This document shows, one piece after another, positions 17,601 through 24,819 of a stretch of DNA of 36,538 bases; position 1 is the stretch's first letter; the number at the start of each line of letters is the position of its first letter. The stretch is from Gammaproteobacteria bacterium (GTDB lineage: Bacteria; Pseudomonadota; Gammaproteobacteria; DSM-16500): positions 1 through 36,538 of the forward strand of contig JABDGK010000020.1 in the NCBI GenBank assembly GCA_013286085.1, given 5' to 3'. Below the pieces are notes generated by a model, which worked only from the letters and a program-made list of their open reading frames with translations, was not told where the DNA came from and did no database searches. The position numbers and the translations under genes are program-made.

Positions 17601-19135
17601 GCAAATTCCCCTTCTAAAGTCGCTAAGTTAAATGCAAACCAGCTATCCATTGGATTTTTACCATTCTCAATATCTAAAGGCAGTTTATCGAGCGGGACAG
17701 GAAAACCTATTTTGGGACGTTGAATAATTTCTTTCGGTACTAAATCGCTAAAAATACGCTTTAATGGTGCTTTGACTACATTATTCGCCATGCGCCATGC
17801 AAACGGCACACCCGCCATTCTTTCAACTAATCGATAATCAATAAATGGCGTGCGCGCTTCCACACTACATAACATCGTTGCACTATCTAAACGACGCAAC
17901 AAACCGTGTAGGTGTGCTGTTTGAAAAAAAGCAGCCACGATGGATAATGCACTGCCTCGCGATAAAAACGGACTGAGGGCATCCTCAATGATTTCTAAAT
18001 CATCAGTTGAACCGTATGCATACAGTTTGGCAAATTCAGCTAAATTCCATGGATTCGATGCCGCCCAACGAAAAATACGGTCATAACCAAAAAATAATTC
18101 ATCAGCGCCTTCGCCACTTAAAATAACTTTATTCTTGGTGACTACTTTTTTTGTCATGTGATAAAGCAATACTTCATTCGGCACGGATAATGGTTCTAAA
18201 CGCTGACGAATCATCTGTTGCGCTTGCGGTAAAAAATCTTCATAATTGATTAGAATTTCATGATGCTGGCTTTTAAAAACAGTAGCGGCAATTTTCCCCC
18301 AATAAAATTCATTATCTTCAGGAAAACCTACCGTCCAAGTATCTGGCTTTTTAGCAAGCCCTGCGACAATCGTGCTATCGACACCACCACTTAAATAGGA
18401 ACCCACTGGCACATCCGCGATTTGCCGTATGCTGATTGCATCTTCGATTAAAAAACGCAATTCTTCATCGGAAGGCGGTGCTTGTATGCCTTCTGGTAAT
18501 TGCCACCAACGTGTTAATGGCCCATGATTCGTTGTATAATATCCCGCAGGAAACTGTCTGATGCCAGACCAAATAGTATGGCCATTAAAAAAAGTGCGTA
18601 ATTTTTTATATTGGCGCACACCAATGGGATCTAACTTCGCACCACCGAGAATTGACAATAACGGCGCGGGTTCGGATGAAAATAACATGCCGTCTTTGTA
18701 GTTGGCTTGATATAATGGTTTCACACCCAGTCGATCCCGTGCTGCGAACCAATCACCACTAAGGAGATCGGCAATCACAAAAGCAAACATACCATTTAAT
18801 TCATTTAAAAAACTGGCACCACGCAACAAATACAGTGCTAGCAAAACTTCTGTATCAGATTGGGTTCGCAAAGAAAGTTGATACCGCTTGCTTAACTCTC
18901 GAAAATTATAAATTTCTCCGTTATAAATAATAGCGTAACGACCATCTGCGGAAATAAAGGGCTGATTTGATCGCGTATCAAGATCCACAATCGCTAAGCG
19001 ATTATGCCCTAACAACAAATTTCCTTGGCGCATTATCTGCGATGCATCGGGTCCACGATAATTCATACAGCGTAACGCACGTAAAAAATTATCATCACTC
19101 AGACTGCTAACACTACTAAATAGAAGCCCGCACAT
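17597..19135 (-). CDS. asnB: Asparagine synthase (glutamine-hydrolysing), AsnB-like, in a glycan operon
   Basis: 512 residues from the ATG at 19135, chosen because the next codon is the obligatory nucleophile Cys (M-C-G-L) and GGAGAG lies 5-6 nt upstream; a GTG two codons earlier is rejected. The N-terminal class II glutaminase domain has R-L-A-I-V-D, Y-N-G-E-I-Y-N and A-A-R-D-R-L-G-V-K-P-L. The C-terminal synthetase has the PP-loop S-G-G-V-D-S and L-S-G-E-G-A-D-E-L-F. It uses glutamine nitrogen and ATP to amidate a carboxylate: aspartate in the classical case, or a sugar or uronic acid carboxylate in surface-polysaccharide loci. It overlaps the preceding gene by 20 nt, so it belongs to this operon and need not serve general asparagine supply. 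Confidence 0.9.
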   Translation of the reverse strand: MCGLLFSSVSSLSDDNFLRALRCMNYRGPDASQIMRQGNLLLGHNRLAIVDLDTRSNQPFISADGRYAIIYNGEIYNFRELSKRYQLSLRTQSDTEVLLALYLLRGASFLNELNGMFAFVIADLLSGDWFAARDRLGVKPLYQANYKDGMLFSSEPAPLLSILGGAKLDPIGVRQYKKLRTFFNGHTIWSGIRQFPAGYYTTNHGPLTRWWQLPEGIQAPPSDEELRFLIEDAISIRQIADVPVGSYLSGGVDSTIVAGLAKKPDTWTVGFPEDNEFYWGKIAATVFKSQHHEILINYEDFLPQAQQMIRQRLEPLSVPNEVLLYHMTKKVVTKNKVILSGEGADELFFGYDRIFRWAASNPWNLAEFAKLYAYGSTDDLEIIEDALSPFLSRGSALSIVAAFFQTAHLHGLLRRLDSATMLCSVEARTPFIDYRLVERMAGVPFAWRMANNVVKAPLKRIFSDLVPKEIIQRPKIGFPVPLDKLPLDIENGKNPMDSWFAFNLATLEGEFA

Positions 19136-20633
19136 GATCACTCTCCAACCGTGGGTTGTGGCCTGTCAAAATAGGAGACTTCGTTGCCACCCAAGCAACA
19201 AACAAACCATCAGCAGAATGTCCATCGTAAGAAACCCATTCAGCACGCGTCTTTAGATGCAAGCTTTGCAAATAAGTTGATAATTCCTGTATATCAAACC
19301 ACTTTTCCCATGATTCAATTTGCAGAGCGCCCAATCGCGCTTTGTTTTTATCAATAATCACTAAACGTCCGCCTGGACGTAATACCCGCACCATTTCTTG
19401 AATGGCTGCTTCGGGGTTGAGAGCATGCTCCAAAGCTTCCACACAAAAAACCAAGTCAAAACTGGCATCCGCATAAGGTAAGTCTTGGATACTCGCTTTT
19501 TTCGTATGAATGTGAGCAGGAATACAGCGAAGCATTTCTTCTGAAATATCCACTGCGTGAACTTCTACTTGAGGAAAATTCTGCTTGATCAATGTTGCAT
19601 AACGTCCTTTGCCACAACCCACATCTAACACGTTCTCTGTTTCTGCCATTTCTGAAAAAATCGCTTGCACACGACCATCTTGTAACGAAATAGTCGAATT
19701 ATATTGATAAGCTGTTTGATCAAAGTGACGAGCAATACGTAATTGCTCTGCATCAATGCAATATTTTACACCCCAGGATATTTCTTCCGTTGGAAAATAC
19801 GTTGCGGACACCCCATAGGAACCATAAAAAGCGCCACTGGCATTTTGCAGTTGACTCAAAAAATCCATCGCTTTATCAGCACGGGCAATATCTCCCAACA
19901 GATACCACACCTTCGCTAACTGCGCTAATCCAGTAGAACAAACCCATTGCACATCATGGTAACCCGGCACTGCCCCACTTGCCTGTTGATACGCAGCAAC
20001 AGCGGCCATGCCGCGCTGCACTTCTGCAAAACAACCTAACTCAAAAAGTGCCTCTTGAATATACGTATAAAAATGCGTTAATGCATTCGGCATCTGAAAG
20101 TTGGTAATCGAACAATTTGCCAAATAGTAAGATAATGCTTTGTCCACTGATTTATGCATATAGGGCACATTCAATTTTTCTGCCGCCTCTCGCATGGGTT
20201 GCAGAACATAAAGATGAATTGCCTCGTTCACTTCACCACGCCCACCTAAACTCCAATCACCGCCAGGTGCCGGAAACTGTAAACGTCCCGTGAGAGGGTC
20301 TGCTCCACGAATAATCCAATCACAAGCACGCATTAACGGATCGGCTAATTCAGGCAAGCGATCAATAATACTGACCCAACCGCGAATCACTTGACCTGTA
20401 TCAAACACATAACTAATAGTAGGATTATCTAATGAAAATGAGCCATCCGGATTTTGCACACTCACCAACCAGCGCGCAAATTGCTCTGCTAATTGTATTT
20501 CACCAATCGTTAATAATGTCGGAATATAATAACCCGTTACTTCTGGATAGGGGATTTTTTTGCGATGCGTCACTGGCACGGCTTGTGCTTGCAAATGATT
20601 TCGATGAATCCACTCGATGGCTTTTTGTAACAT
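19116..20633 (-). CDS. Fusion: alpha/alpha-toroid (prenyltransferase/cyclase-repeat-like) domain plus SAM methyltransferase
   Basis: 505 residues from the ATG at 20633, which has GGGGAGA upstream; an ATG 11 codons earlier lacks one. Residues ~1-295 contain helical-pair repeats with Q-N-P-D-G-S-F and L-Q-N-A-S-G-A-F motifs, like the toroid of squalene/prenyltransferase-repeat proteins. The acidic D-x-D-D cyclase motif is not evident, so cyclase activity is doubtful. Residues ~325-470 form a class I methyltransferase: N-V-L-D-V-G-C-G-K-G-R-Y (~333-344, SAM-binding), A-V-D-I-S, and F-D-L-V-F-C-V-E-A-L-E-H-A. It probably methylates a lipid-linked or nucleotide-linked glycan precursor, with the toroid binding the substrate; that split of roles is inference. 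Confidence 0.78.
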   Translation of the reverse strand: MLQKAIEWIHRNHLQAQAVPVTHRKKIPYPEVTGYYIPTLLTIGEIQLAEQFARWLVSVQNPDGSFSLDNPTISYVFDTGQVIRGWVSIIDRLPELADPLMRACDWIIRGADPLTGRLQFPAPGGDWSLGGRGEVNEAIHLYVLQPMREAAEKLNVPYMHKSVDKALSYYLANCSITNFQMPNALTHFYTYIQEALFELGCFAEVQRGMAAVAAYQQASGAVPGYHDVQWVCSTGLAQLAKVWYLLGDIARADKAMDFLSQLQNASGAFYGSYGVSATYFPTEEISWGVKYCIDAEQLRIARHFDQTAYQYNSTISLQDGRVQAIFSEMAETENVLDVGCGKGRYATLIKQNFPQVEVHAVDISEEMLRCIPAHIHTKKASIQDLPYADASFDLVFCVEALEHALNPEAAIQEMVRVLRPGGRLVIIDKNKARLGALQIESWEKWFDIQELSTYLQSLHLKTRAEWVSYDGHSADGLFVAWVATKSPILTGHNPRLESDHVRASI

Positions 20634-20695
20634 GAGCGTCTCCCCGAAGGAAAATTGTAGCCGCATTGTAAGTTAATTCACTCTTGCCGTCACTA

Positions 20696-20766
20696 CCGAG
20701 CCGCGCGCGTCAGCAAGCGTCACAATATTTTAAGTCCAGTGACGCTTGCTGACGCGCGCAGCTCGG
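20696..20766. repeat. GC-rich palindromic repeat, CCGAGCCGCGCGCG family, copy 1
   Basis: 28-nt arms (20696-20723 and 20739-20766) match at 27 of 28 positions around a 15-nt AT-rich loop. Arms begin CCGAGCCGCGCGCGTCAGCA. It lies in the 163-nt gap between the GT2 gene and the toroid-methyltransferase gene of the glycan operon. The hairpin is strong enough to affect transcription or mRNA decay. Base composition is far from the surroundings, suggesting a mobile REP-type sequence. Confidence 0.92.
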
Positions 20767-20796
20767 AAAAAATAATAGCAGCATGCCCACCTAATA

Positions 20797-22248
20797 TTAA
20801 TCAACAACAATTTTAAGATCTCTCTGAATAAAATGATAAGCACCACTTACTACAAGTAACTCTGGGTGTTCACAATGTAATTGCTTTAACTTCTGAATGC
20901 CATTCTCTGCATTTTCATCATAAGCTTGACAGACAGCTTCGAGAATTTTTAATAACAAAGAAACTTCTGTTGTTTGCGGTACTGCAAGTAAGGCAGTAAT
21001 ATACTCTCTTATCATGAGCAGAAGTGCATTATCTTCTGAGCTGCTCAACTCTGCAATTTTTTGCCAAATTTGCGGATGATCTTGAAAATCCTCTAACTGA
21101 TTGATTAAGTCAACAACGACATTTTCAACGGTGAGGGGGTTATCGAGGATAGTAAAATTTCGTAAAATTTCTCTTCTCTGTGGACAGTCTTTTGCAAGAA
21201 ATGTCTCATCTAACGTAACAAATGGAATTTTTTGGAGTGCTTCTGAATCTTCTTGTGTCGTAATGACAGCTAATGTTTGTAGCAGTTCCGATTTATCTGC
21301 TTGGCAATACTGCTGCACAATTTCAGCGGCTTTTTGCCATTGATTGATTTTCACATACAGATGCACAATATTAGCAACCAAGCCACTGTCATAACTTTCA
21401 TTTAATGCCATCATTAATTGATCGATAATCGCATTAGCAGGACAGTAAAAATGAGCGCCTGCACTTAATGTCGATAACCAGACACGTGCTCGCCAACGCT
21501 CATTCGCTGGATTTGCACTCAGCGTAATATGTGGAAAGAGTCGCTCAATATCAAATTTATTTTGATATTTTGCTAAGTATTTATCTACAACACCCCGAGT
21601 AGCATTTTTTACTTTTTCTTGTTGTGCCGACATAGCATCATGATGCACCCTGTAATAATACAGCACGGTAGGCACTGCAATTGCTTTTGTACAATCTGCC
21701 ATGCGTACCCACATATCTAAATCTTCTGCATATACCAAATTTGCATCATAAGGCCCTACTTTTCTGGCTAATTCAGCACGATATAGAAATGATGCATTGC
21801 CTGCGTTGCAAAATAATAAATGTGGTAAGTCAAAACGAATATCACGATTCACAAATAAAAATTTGTCTGTTGCATCAATGCCAGCATAGTAGCTAAATGC
21901 ATAACCCACATCCGATGCAGCATTGTCTAATGCTTTCACTAATTCTTCTAACCAATTAGGCGATACCACATTATCAGTCGAAGTCCATGTCCAGTATTGC
22001 CCTGCTGCTGCTGCAAAACCGTTATTCAATGCGGTTGGCAACCCTTGGTTTGCTTGATTGATAATTTTAATTTTTGGATTTGCGATGGTTTTTAATATTT
22101 CTGCTGTTTGATCTTTTGAGCCATCATTGACAATAATCAATTCGAAATCTTGATACGTTTGTTTTAAAAGTGTGTCAATGGCTTCTGGCAAGAAATGAGA
22201 TTGGTTATAAGTAGGTAAAACGACGCTGACTTTGACGGTTGCTGTCAC
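20797..22248 (-). CDS. Glycosyltransferase family 2 (GT-A fold) with long C-terminal helical region
   Basis: 483 residues from GTG at 22248, chosen because GGAG lies 7 nt upstream; the GTG at 22254 would leave only 1 nt. The GT2 domain (~1-220) has V-S-V-V-L-P-T-Y-N-Q, I-V-N-D-G-S-K-D and N-Q-G-L-P-T-A-L-N-N-G. The expected D-x-D is represented by T-S-T-D-N (~90), and Y-A-E-D-L-D-M-W (~170) carries the catalytic-loop acid. The remaining ~250 residues are helical and may be TPR-like or an acceptor-binding module. It is the first gene of the glycan operon and is separated from the next gene by a large palindrome. Confidence 0.88.
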   Translation of the reverse strand: MTATVKVSVVLPTYNQSHFLPEAIDTLLKQTYQDFELIIVNDGSKDQTAEILKTIANPKIKIINQANQGLPTALNNGFAAAAGQYWTWTSTDNVVSPNWLEELVKALDNAASDVGYAFSYYAGIDATDKFLFVNRDIRFDLPHLLFCNAGNASFLYRAELARKVGPYDANLVYAEDLDMWVRMADCTKAIAVPTVLYYYRVHHDAMSAQQEKVKNATRGVVDKYLAKYQNKFDIERLFPHITLSANPANERWRARVWLSTLSAGAHFYCPANAIIDQLMMALNESYDSGLVANIVHLYVKINQWQKAAEIVQQYCQADKSELLQTLAVITTQEDSEALQKIPFVTLDETFLAKDCPQRREILRNFTILDNPLTVENVVVDLINQLEDFQDHPQIWQKIAELSSSEDNALLLMIREYITALLAVPQTTEVSLLLKILEAVCQAYDENAENGIQKLKQLHCEHPELLVVSGAYHFIQRDLKIVVD

Positions 22249-22287
22249 AGACACGCTCCATGCTCATAATGTATTGCACTGATAAAT

Positions 22288-22317
22288 AAATTACCATGTT
22301 AACTCACCTAAAAGCAA
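22288..22317 (-). promoter_or_regulatory. Putative promoter of the glycan operon
   Basis: On the minus strand TTGCTT (22312-22317), 18-nt spacer, TAATTT (22288-22293). The -35 lies inside the perfect inverted repeat at 22310-22331, so a factor bound there could control it. Transcription would run into the GTG start at 22248. Confidence 0.35.
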
Positions 22318-22331
22318 GTTTACTTGCTTTT
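22310..22331. promoter_or_regulatory. Perfect inverted repeat between divergent glycan genes (operator candidate)
   Basis: AAAAGCAAG (22310-22318), TTTA, CTTGCTTTT (22323-22331): a 9-bp perfect palindrome in the 142-nt divergent region of GT2 (-) and wecB (+). As no gene ends here, a terminator role makes little sense. It overlaps the proposed -35 of the minus promoter and ends 10 nt before the -35 of the plus promoter. Confidence 0.5.
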
Positions 22332-22341
22332 CCTCATCAAA

Positions 22342-22370
22342 TTGTTTTAGGGTAATAGTTTGGTTATAAC
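22342..22370 (+). promoter_or_regulatory. wecB: Putative promoter of wecB
   Basis: TTGTTT (22342-22347), 17-nt spacer, TATAAC (22365-22370). Transcription would start near 22377, leaving a very short leader with GGTGG just before the ATG at 22391. Confidence 0.5.
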
Positions 22371-22390
22371 GCTAGACACGGTGGTAATGT

Positions 22391-23518
22391 ATGAAGTTAC
22401 TCATTGTCTTAGGAACACGTCCTGAAGTAATCAAGCTTGCACCTGTCATTTTAGAAACAAAAAAGCATAGAAATGTAGAACTTTTGATTTGCTCTGCGGG
22501 GCAACACCGCGAAATGCTGCAACAAGCATTAGCCGCATTTGACATTACCCCCGATATCACACTTGATGTGATGCGAGAAAATCAATCTCTCTCAGATTTA
22601 ACATCTGCGCTCATGCTAGCACTAACTGAGACGTTCAAATGCTATCGCCCGGACTGGATCATTCTGCAAGGCGATACGACAACAGCCTTCATGGCAGCTA
22701 TTGCAGCCTTTTATTTAAAAATCAAAATTGCGCATGTAGAAGCTGGATTGCGTACTAACAATCTAGCGAGCCCTTTTCCTGAAGAAGCCAATCGTCAATT
22801 GATCAGCCGTCTCACGAATTTACATTTTGCTCCCACTGAATCTGCGGCCAATTTTTTGTTAAAAGAAAATATTAACAGCAAAAATATTCTGATTACGGGT
22901 AATACGGTAGTTGATGCAATTAAAATGATTGTTAACAAATGGCAACTGTATCCGCCATTATTATCTGAAAAAATTTTATTAATGGCTCAGAAAAATTTTG
23001 CGCTTATCACCTGCCACAGACGCGAAAGTTTTGGGCAGCCTTTGTTAGAAGTCTGTCAGGCGTTACTGCAACTTTCAAAAAAATATCCCGATATGCATTG
23101 GATTTTACCCGTGCATCCTAATCCCAATGTCTCTGATGTTTTTTATAGAGAATTAAAAAACACAAAAAATATTTTTTTGATTGAGCCTCTCGATTATGAA
23201 ACCACGTTATTTTTAATGAGTAAAGCACGCATTGTATTAACCGACTCCGGTGGAATTCAGGAAGAAGCGCCCTCTTTTGCGGTACCTGCCGTTGTCATGC
23301 GCAATCACACCGAGAGACAAGAAGGCATAGAAGCCGGTTTTGCTATATTGGCGGGAACAGATGCAAATAACATTATTGATGCAACTCGTTACTATCTGGA
23401 TTTCGCGGATATTCATAGCAATTTAACACAGCTGCCAAACCCTTATGGCGATGGCGACGCCAGCACACGCATTCTGGCTGCTCTGTTAACATATGAAGTT
23501 TCTACTGCCATGGCGTAA
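22391..23518 (+). CDS. wecB: UDP-N-acetylglucosamine 2-epimerase (non-hydrolysing)
   Basis: 375 residues, the family's usual length. It converts UDP-GlcNAc to UDP-ManNAc, a precursor for enterobacterial-common-antigen-type and other surface glycans. Conserved segments, in order: L-G-T-R-P-E-V-I-K-L-A-P, A-G-Q-H-R-E-M-L, Q-G-D-T-T-T, H-V-E-A-G-L-R-T, F-P-E-E-A-N-R, T-C-H-R-R-E-S-F-G, D-S-G-G-I-Q-E-E-A-P and R-N-H-T-E-R-Q-E-G. The last two bind UDP, and the His/Glu residues form the active site. It diverges from the glycan operon across a short shared promoter region, so its product probably feeds that pathway. A UDP-ManNAc dehydrogenase (wecC) is not in the window. Confidence 0.95.
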   Translation: MKLLIVLGTRPEVIKLAPVILETKKHRNVELLICSAGQHREMLQQALAAFDITPDITLDVMRENQSLSDLTSALMLALTETFKCYRPDWIILQGDTTTAFMAAIAAFYLKIKIAHVEAGLRTNNLASPFPEEANRQLISRLTNLHFAPTESAANFLLKENINSKNILITGNTVVDAIKMIVNKWQLYPPLLSEKILLMAQKNFALITCHRRESFGQPLLEVCQALLQLSKKYPDMHWILPVHPNPNVSDVFYRELKNTKNIFLIEPLDYETTLFLMSKARIVLTDSGGIQEEAPSFAVPAVVMRNHTERQEGIEAGFAILAGTDANNIIDATRYYLDFADIHSNLTQLPNPYGDGDASTRILAALLTYEVSTAMA

Positions 23519-23529
23519 GGAGTTAACGC

Positions 23530-23558
23530 CCAACACGCTACTTATGTTGGTTTTATTT
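23530..23558 (+). terminator. wecB: Rho-independent terminator of wecB
   Basis: CCAACA (23530-23535), 9-nt loop, TGTTGG (23545-23550), then TTTTATTT. It starts 11 nt after the wecB stop and overlaps the last codons of the convergent 229-aa gene. Confidence 0.6.
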
Positions 23559-24242
23559 CGTTAGACGAACAGCCATCAATCCAACTGGCTTATCGACAGG
23601 CTTTGATTGCAGAAAAAATTTCTGACTAGACCCTCTGAGATCCTGGCACGCTTTTTCAAACGTAGCAATAGTCTTATCATTGATCTTATTGACTTCTAAT
23701 TTTCGCAGAATCTGACAAAGTGCTCCTACAGGGCTCTTTGCAATGGCATCCAATCTTTTTGCAGATTGAATTATTCTAGTAGTCTGTTCTTTGCTTGTTA
23801 AGCTTTCATCTTTTCTAATCGCTTGCAGGTTTTTTACAGAGGAATCATTCGGGTCTAAGCGTGAAAGCAGCGCATCTAACACAGCGATAAATTTATCAAA
23901 TACCAGCAAAGGATCGATATCAAGATCCTCCTCCGAATCACTGTCTTCAATTGCAATATCAGATCCACTCACACCATGTCGACTCAGTTTTTTATTAACA
24001 TCTATCGCTCGACTTTCGGAGTTTAGCTTTGTCGAGAGATCGGCACTATAATGCGATTGTGATTGCTCAGATACGTTTGCTGCAGCAGCTTTGATCTTGC
24101 CATAACGCTGAGCGAATAAAAGTATATTTTGACTTGCTTCAGGATCAAAACTAAGACGCTTATTACCCTTCTTCTTTAAAGAAGAAACATCCTCGCCCAC
24201 TAGTTGGTCTGGCAATGCGCTCTGACTATGCACGGTATACAA
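23553..24242 (-). CDS. Unknown soluble protein, possible effector (229 aa)
   Basis: Not recognised. There is no ATG near the N-terminus, so the start is probably the TTG at 24242 or the GTG at 24233 (H-S-Q-S...). The N-terminal ~90 residues are polar and look disordered. A strongly acidic patch E-D-S-D-S-E-E-D-L-D-I-D lies at ~102-113, followed by a helical C-terminal domain (D-K-F-I-A-V-L-D-A-L-L-S-R-L...). There is no signal peptide or membrane segment. An orphan, polar and partly disordered protein in a possibly intracellular lineage could be a secreted effector; that is conjecture. Confidence 0.65.
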   Translation of the reverse strand: MYTVHSQSALPDQLVGEDVSSLKKKGNKRLSFDPEASQNILLFAQRYGKIKAAAANVSEQSQSHYSADLSTKLNSESRAIDVNKKLSRHGVSGSDIAIEDSDSEEDLDIDPLLVFDKFIAVLDALLSRLDPNDSSVKNLQAIRKDESLTSKEQTTRIIQSAKRLDAIAKSPVGALCQILRKLEVNKINDKTIATFEKACQDLRGSSQKFFLQSKPVDKPVGLMAVRLTK

Positions 24243-24356
24243 TCCAGTAAGATAATAATAGATTGTATAATATACAGGAAAAAGCTTAAGATTTGATTAA
24301 TCGTGGAAAAAAATGGTCCACTCCCATGTTTTTATGCTTAAATATTGATCTATTTC

Positions 24357-24385
24357 TTGCCGTAACCCAAAAATATGCGTAAAAT
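24357..24385 (+). promoter_or_regulatory. Putative promoter for the six-Cys protein / C40 peptidase operon
   Basis: TTGCCG (24357-24362), 17-nt spacer, TAAAAT (24380-24385). Transcription would start near 24392, with an AAGG ribosome-binding site before the ATG at 24431. Confidence 0.45.
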
Positions 24386-24430
24386 TCATGTCCTCTTATT
24401 CATTCTAGTCATCCAATCTTAAGGTACCCC

Positions 24431-24802
24431 ATGCTAAAACACTTCATGCTTGCTGCAGCACTGATACTTTCTAGCAATCTCTACGCGGATTGTTCGTTTA
24501 AAATTATCAATGATTCAGACCTTGATTTTGCAACACTGAACCCAAGAGGCACCATCGGCGACTTACTTATCCCGCTTTGCACCCAAAACCCAAATAAAGA
24601 TATGCAAACATTAACAAATTGCGCAAGTCGACCTGATCAAACGCTATATATTTATCCGCACGAAAGCACCACCTGTTCACAAGTCAATAACAAGCCCGTG
24701 TATCTACACTTGATAGCAATTAAAAAACAATGTGTATCACAACCGCAAACAACACTAGGTTATGTTGAATTGCATTACCCTACCGATTTTACATGTGAAT
24801 AA
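24431..24802 (+). CDS. Small secreted six-cysteine protein
   Basis: 123 residues. The signal peptide (M-L-K-H-F-M-L-A-A-A-L-I-L-S-S-N-L-Y-A) is cut before D20-C21. The mature ~104 residues contain six cysteines, enough for three disulfide bonds, and end T-C-E; it should fold in the oxidising periplasm or outside the cell. Family not recognised. It is 17 nt upstream of a secreted C40 peptidase gene and shares a probable promoter, so it may help, inhibit or chaperone that enzyme (inference from position). Confidence 0.75.
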   Translation: MLKHFMLAAALILSSNLYADCSFKIINDSDLDFATLNPRGTIGDLLIPLCTQNPNKDMQTLTNCASRPDQTLYIYPHESTTCSQVNNKPVYLHLIAIKKQCVSQPQTTLGYVELHYPTDFTCE

Positions 24803-24819
24803 TTAGGAAAATTTCGCCC

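Noticed and set aside
22310-22331. Intrinsic terminator at the 9-bp palindrome
   Set aside because: No gene ends nearby; the region is divergent, so an operator reading is more sensible.
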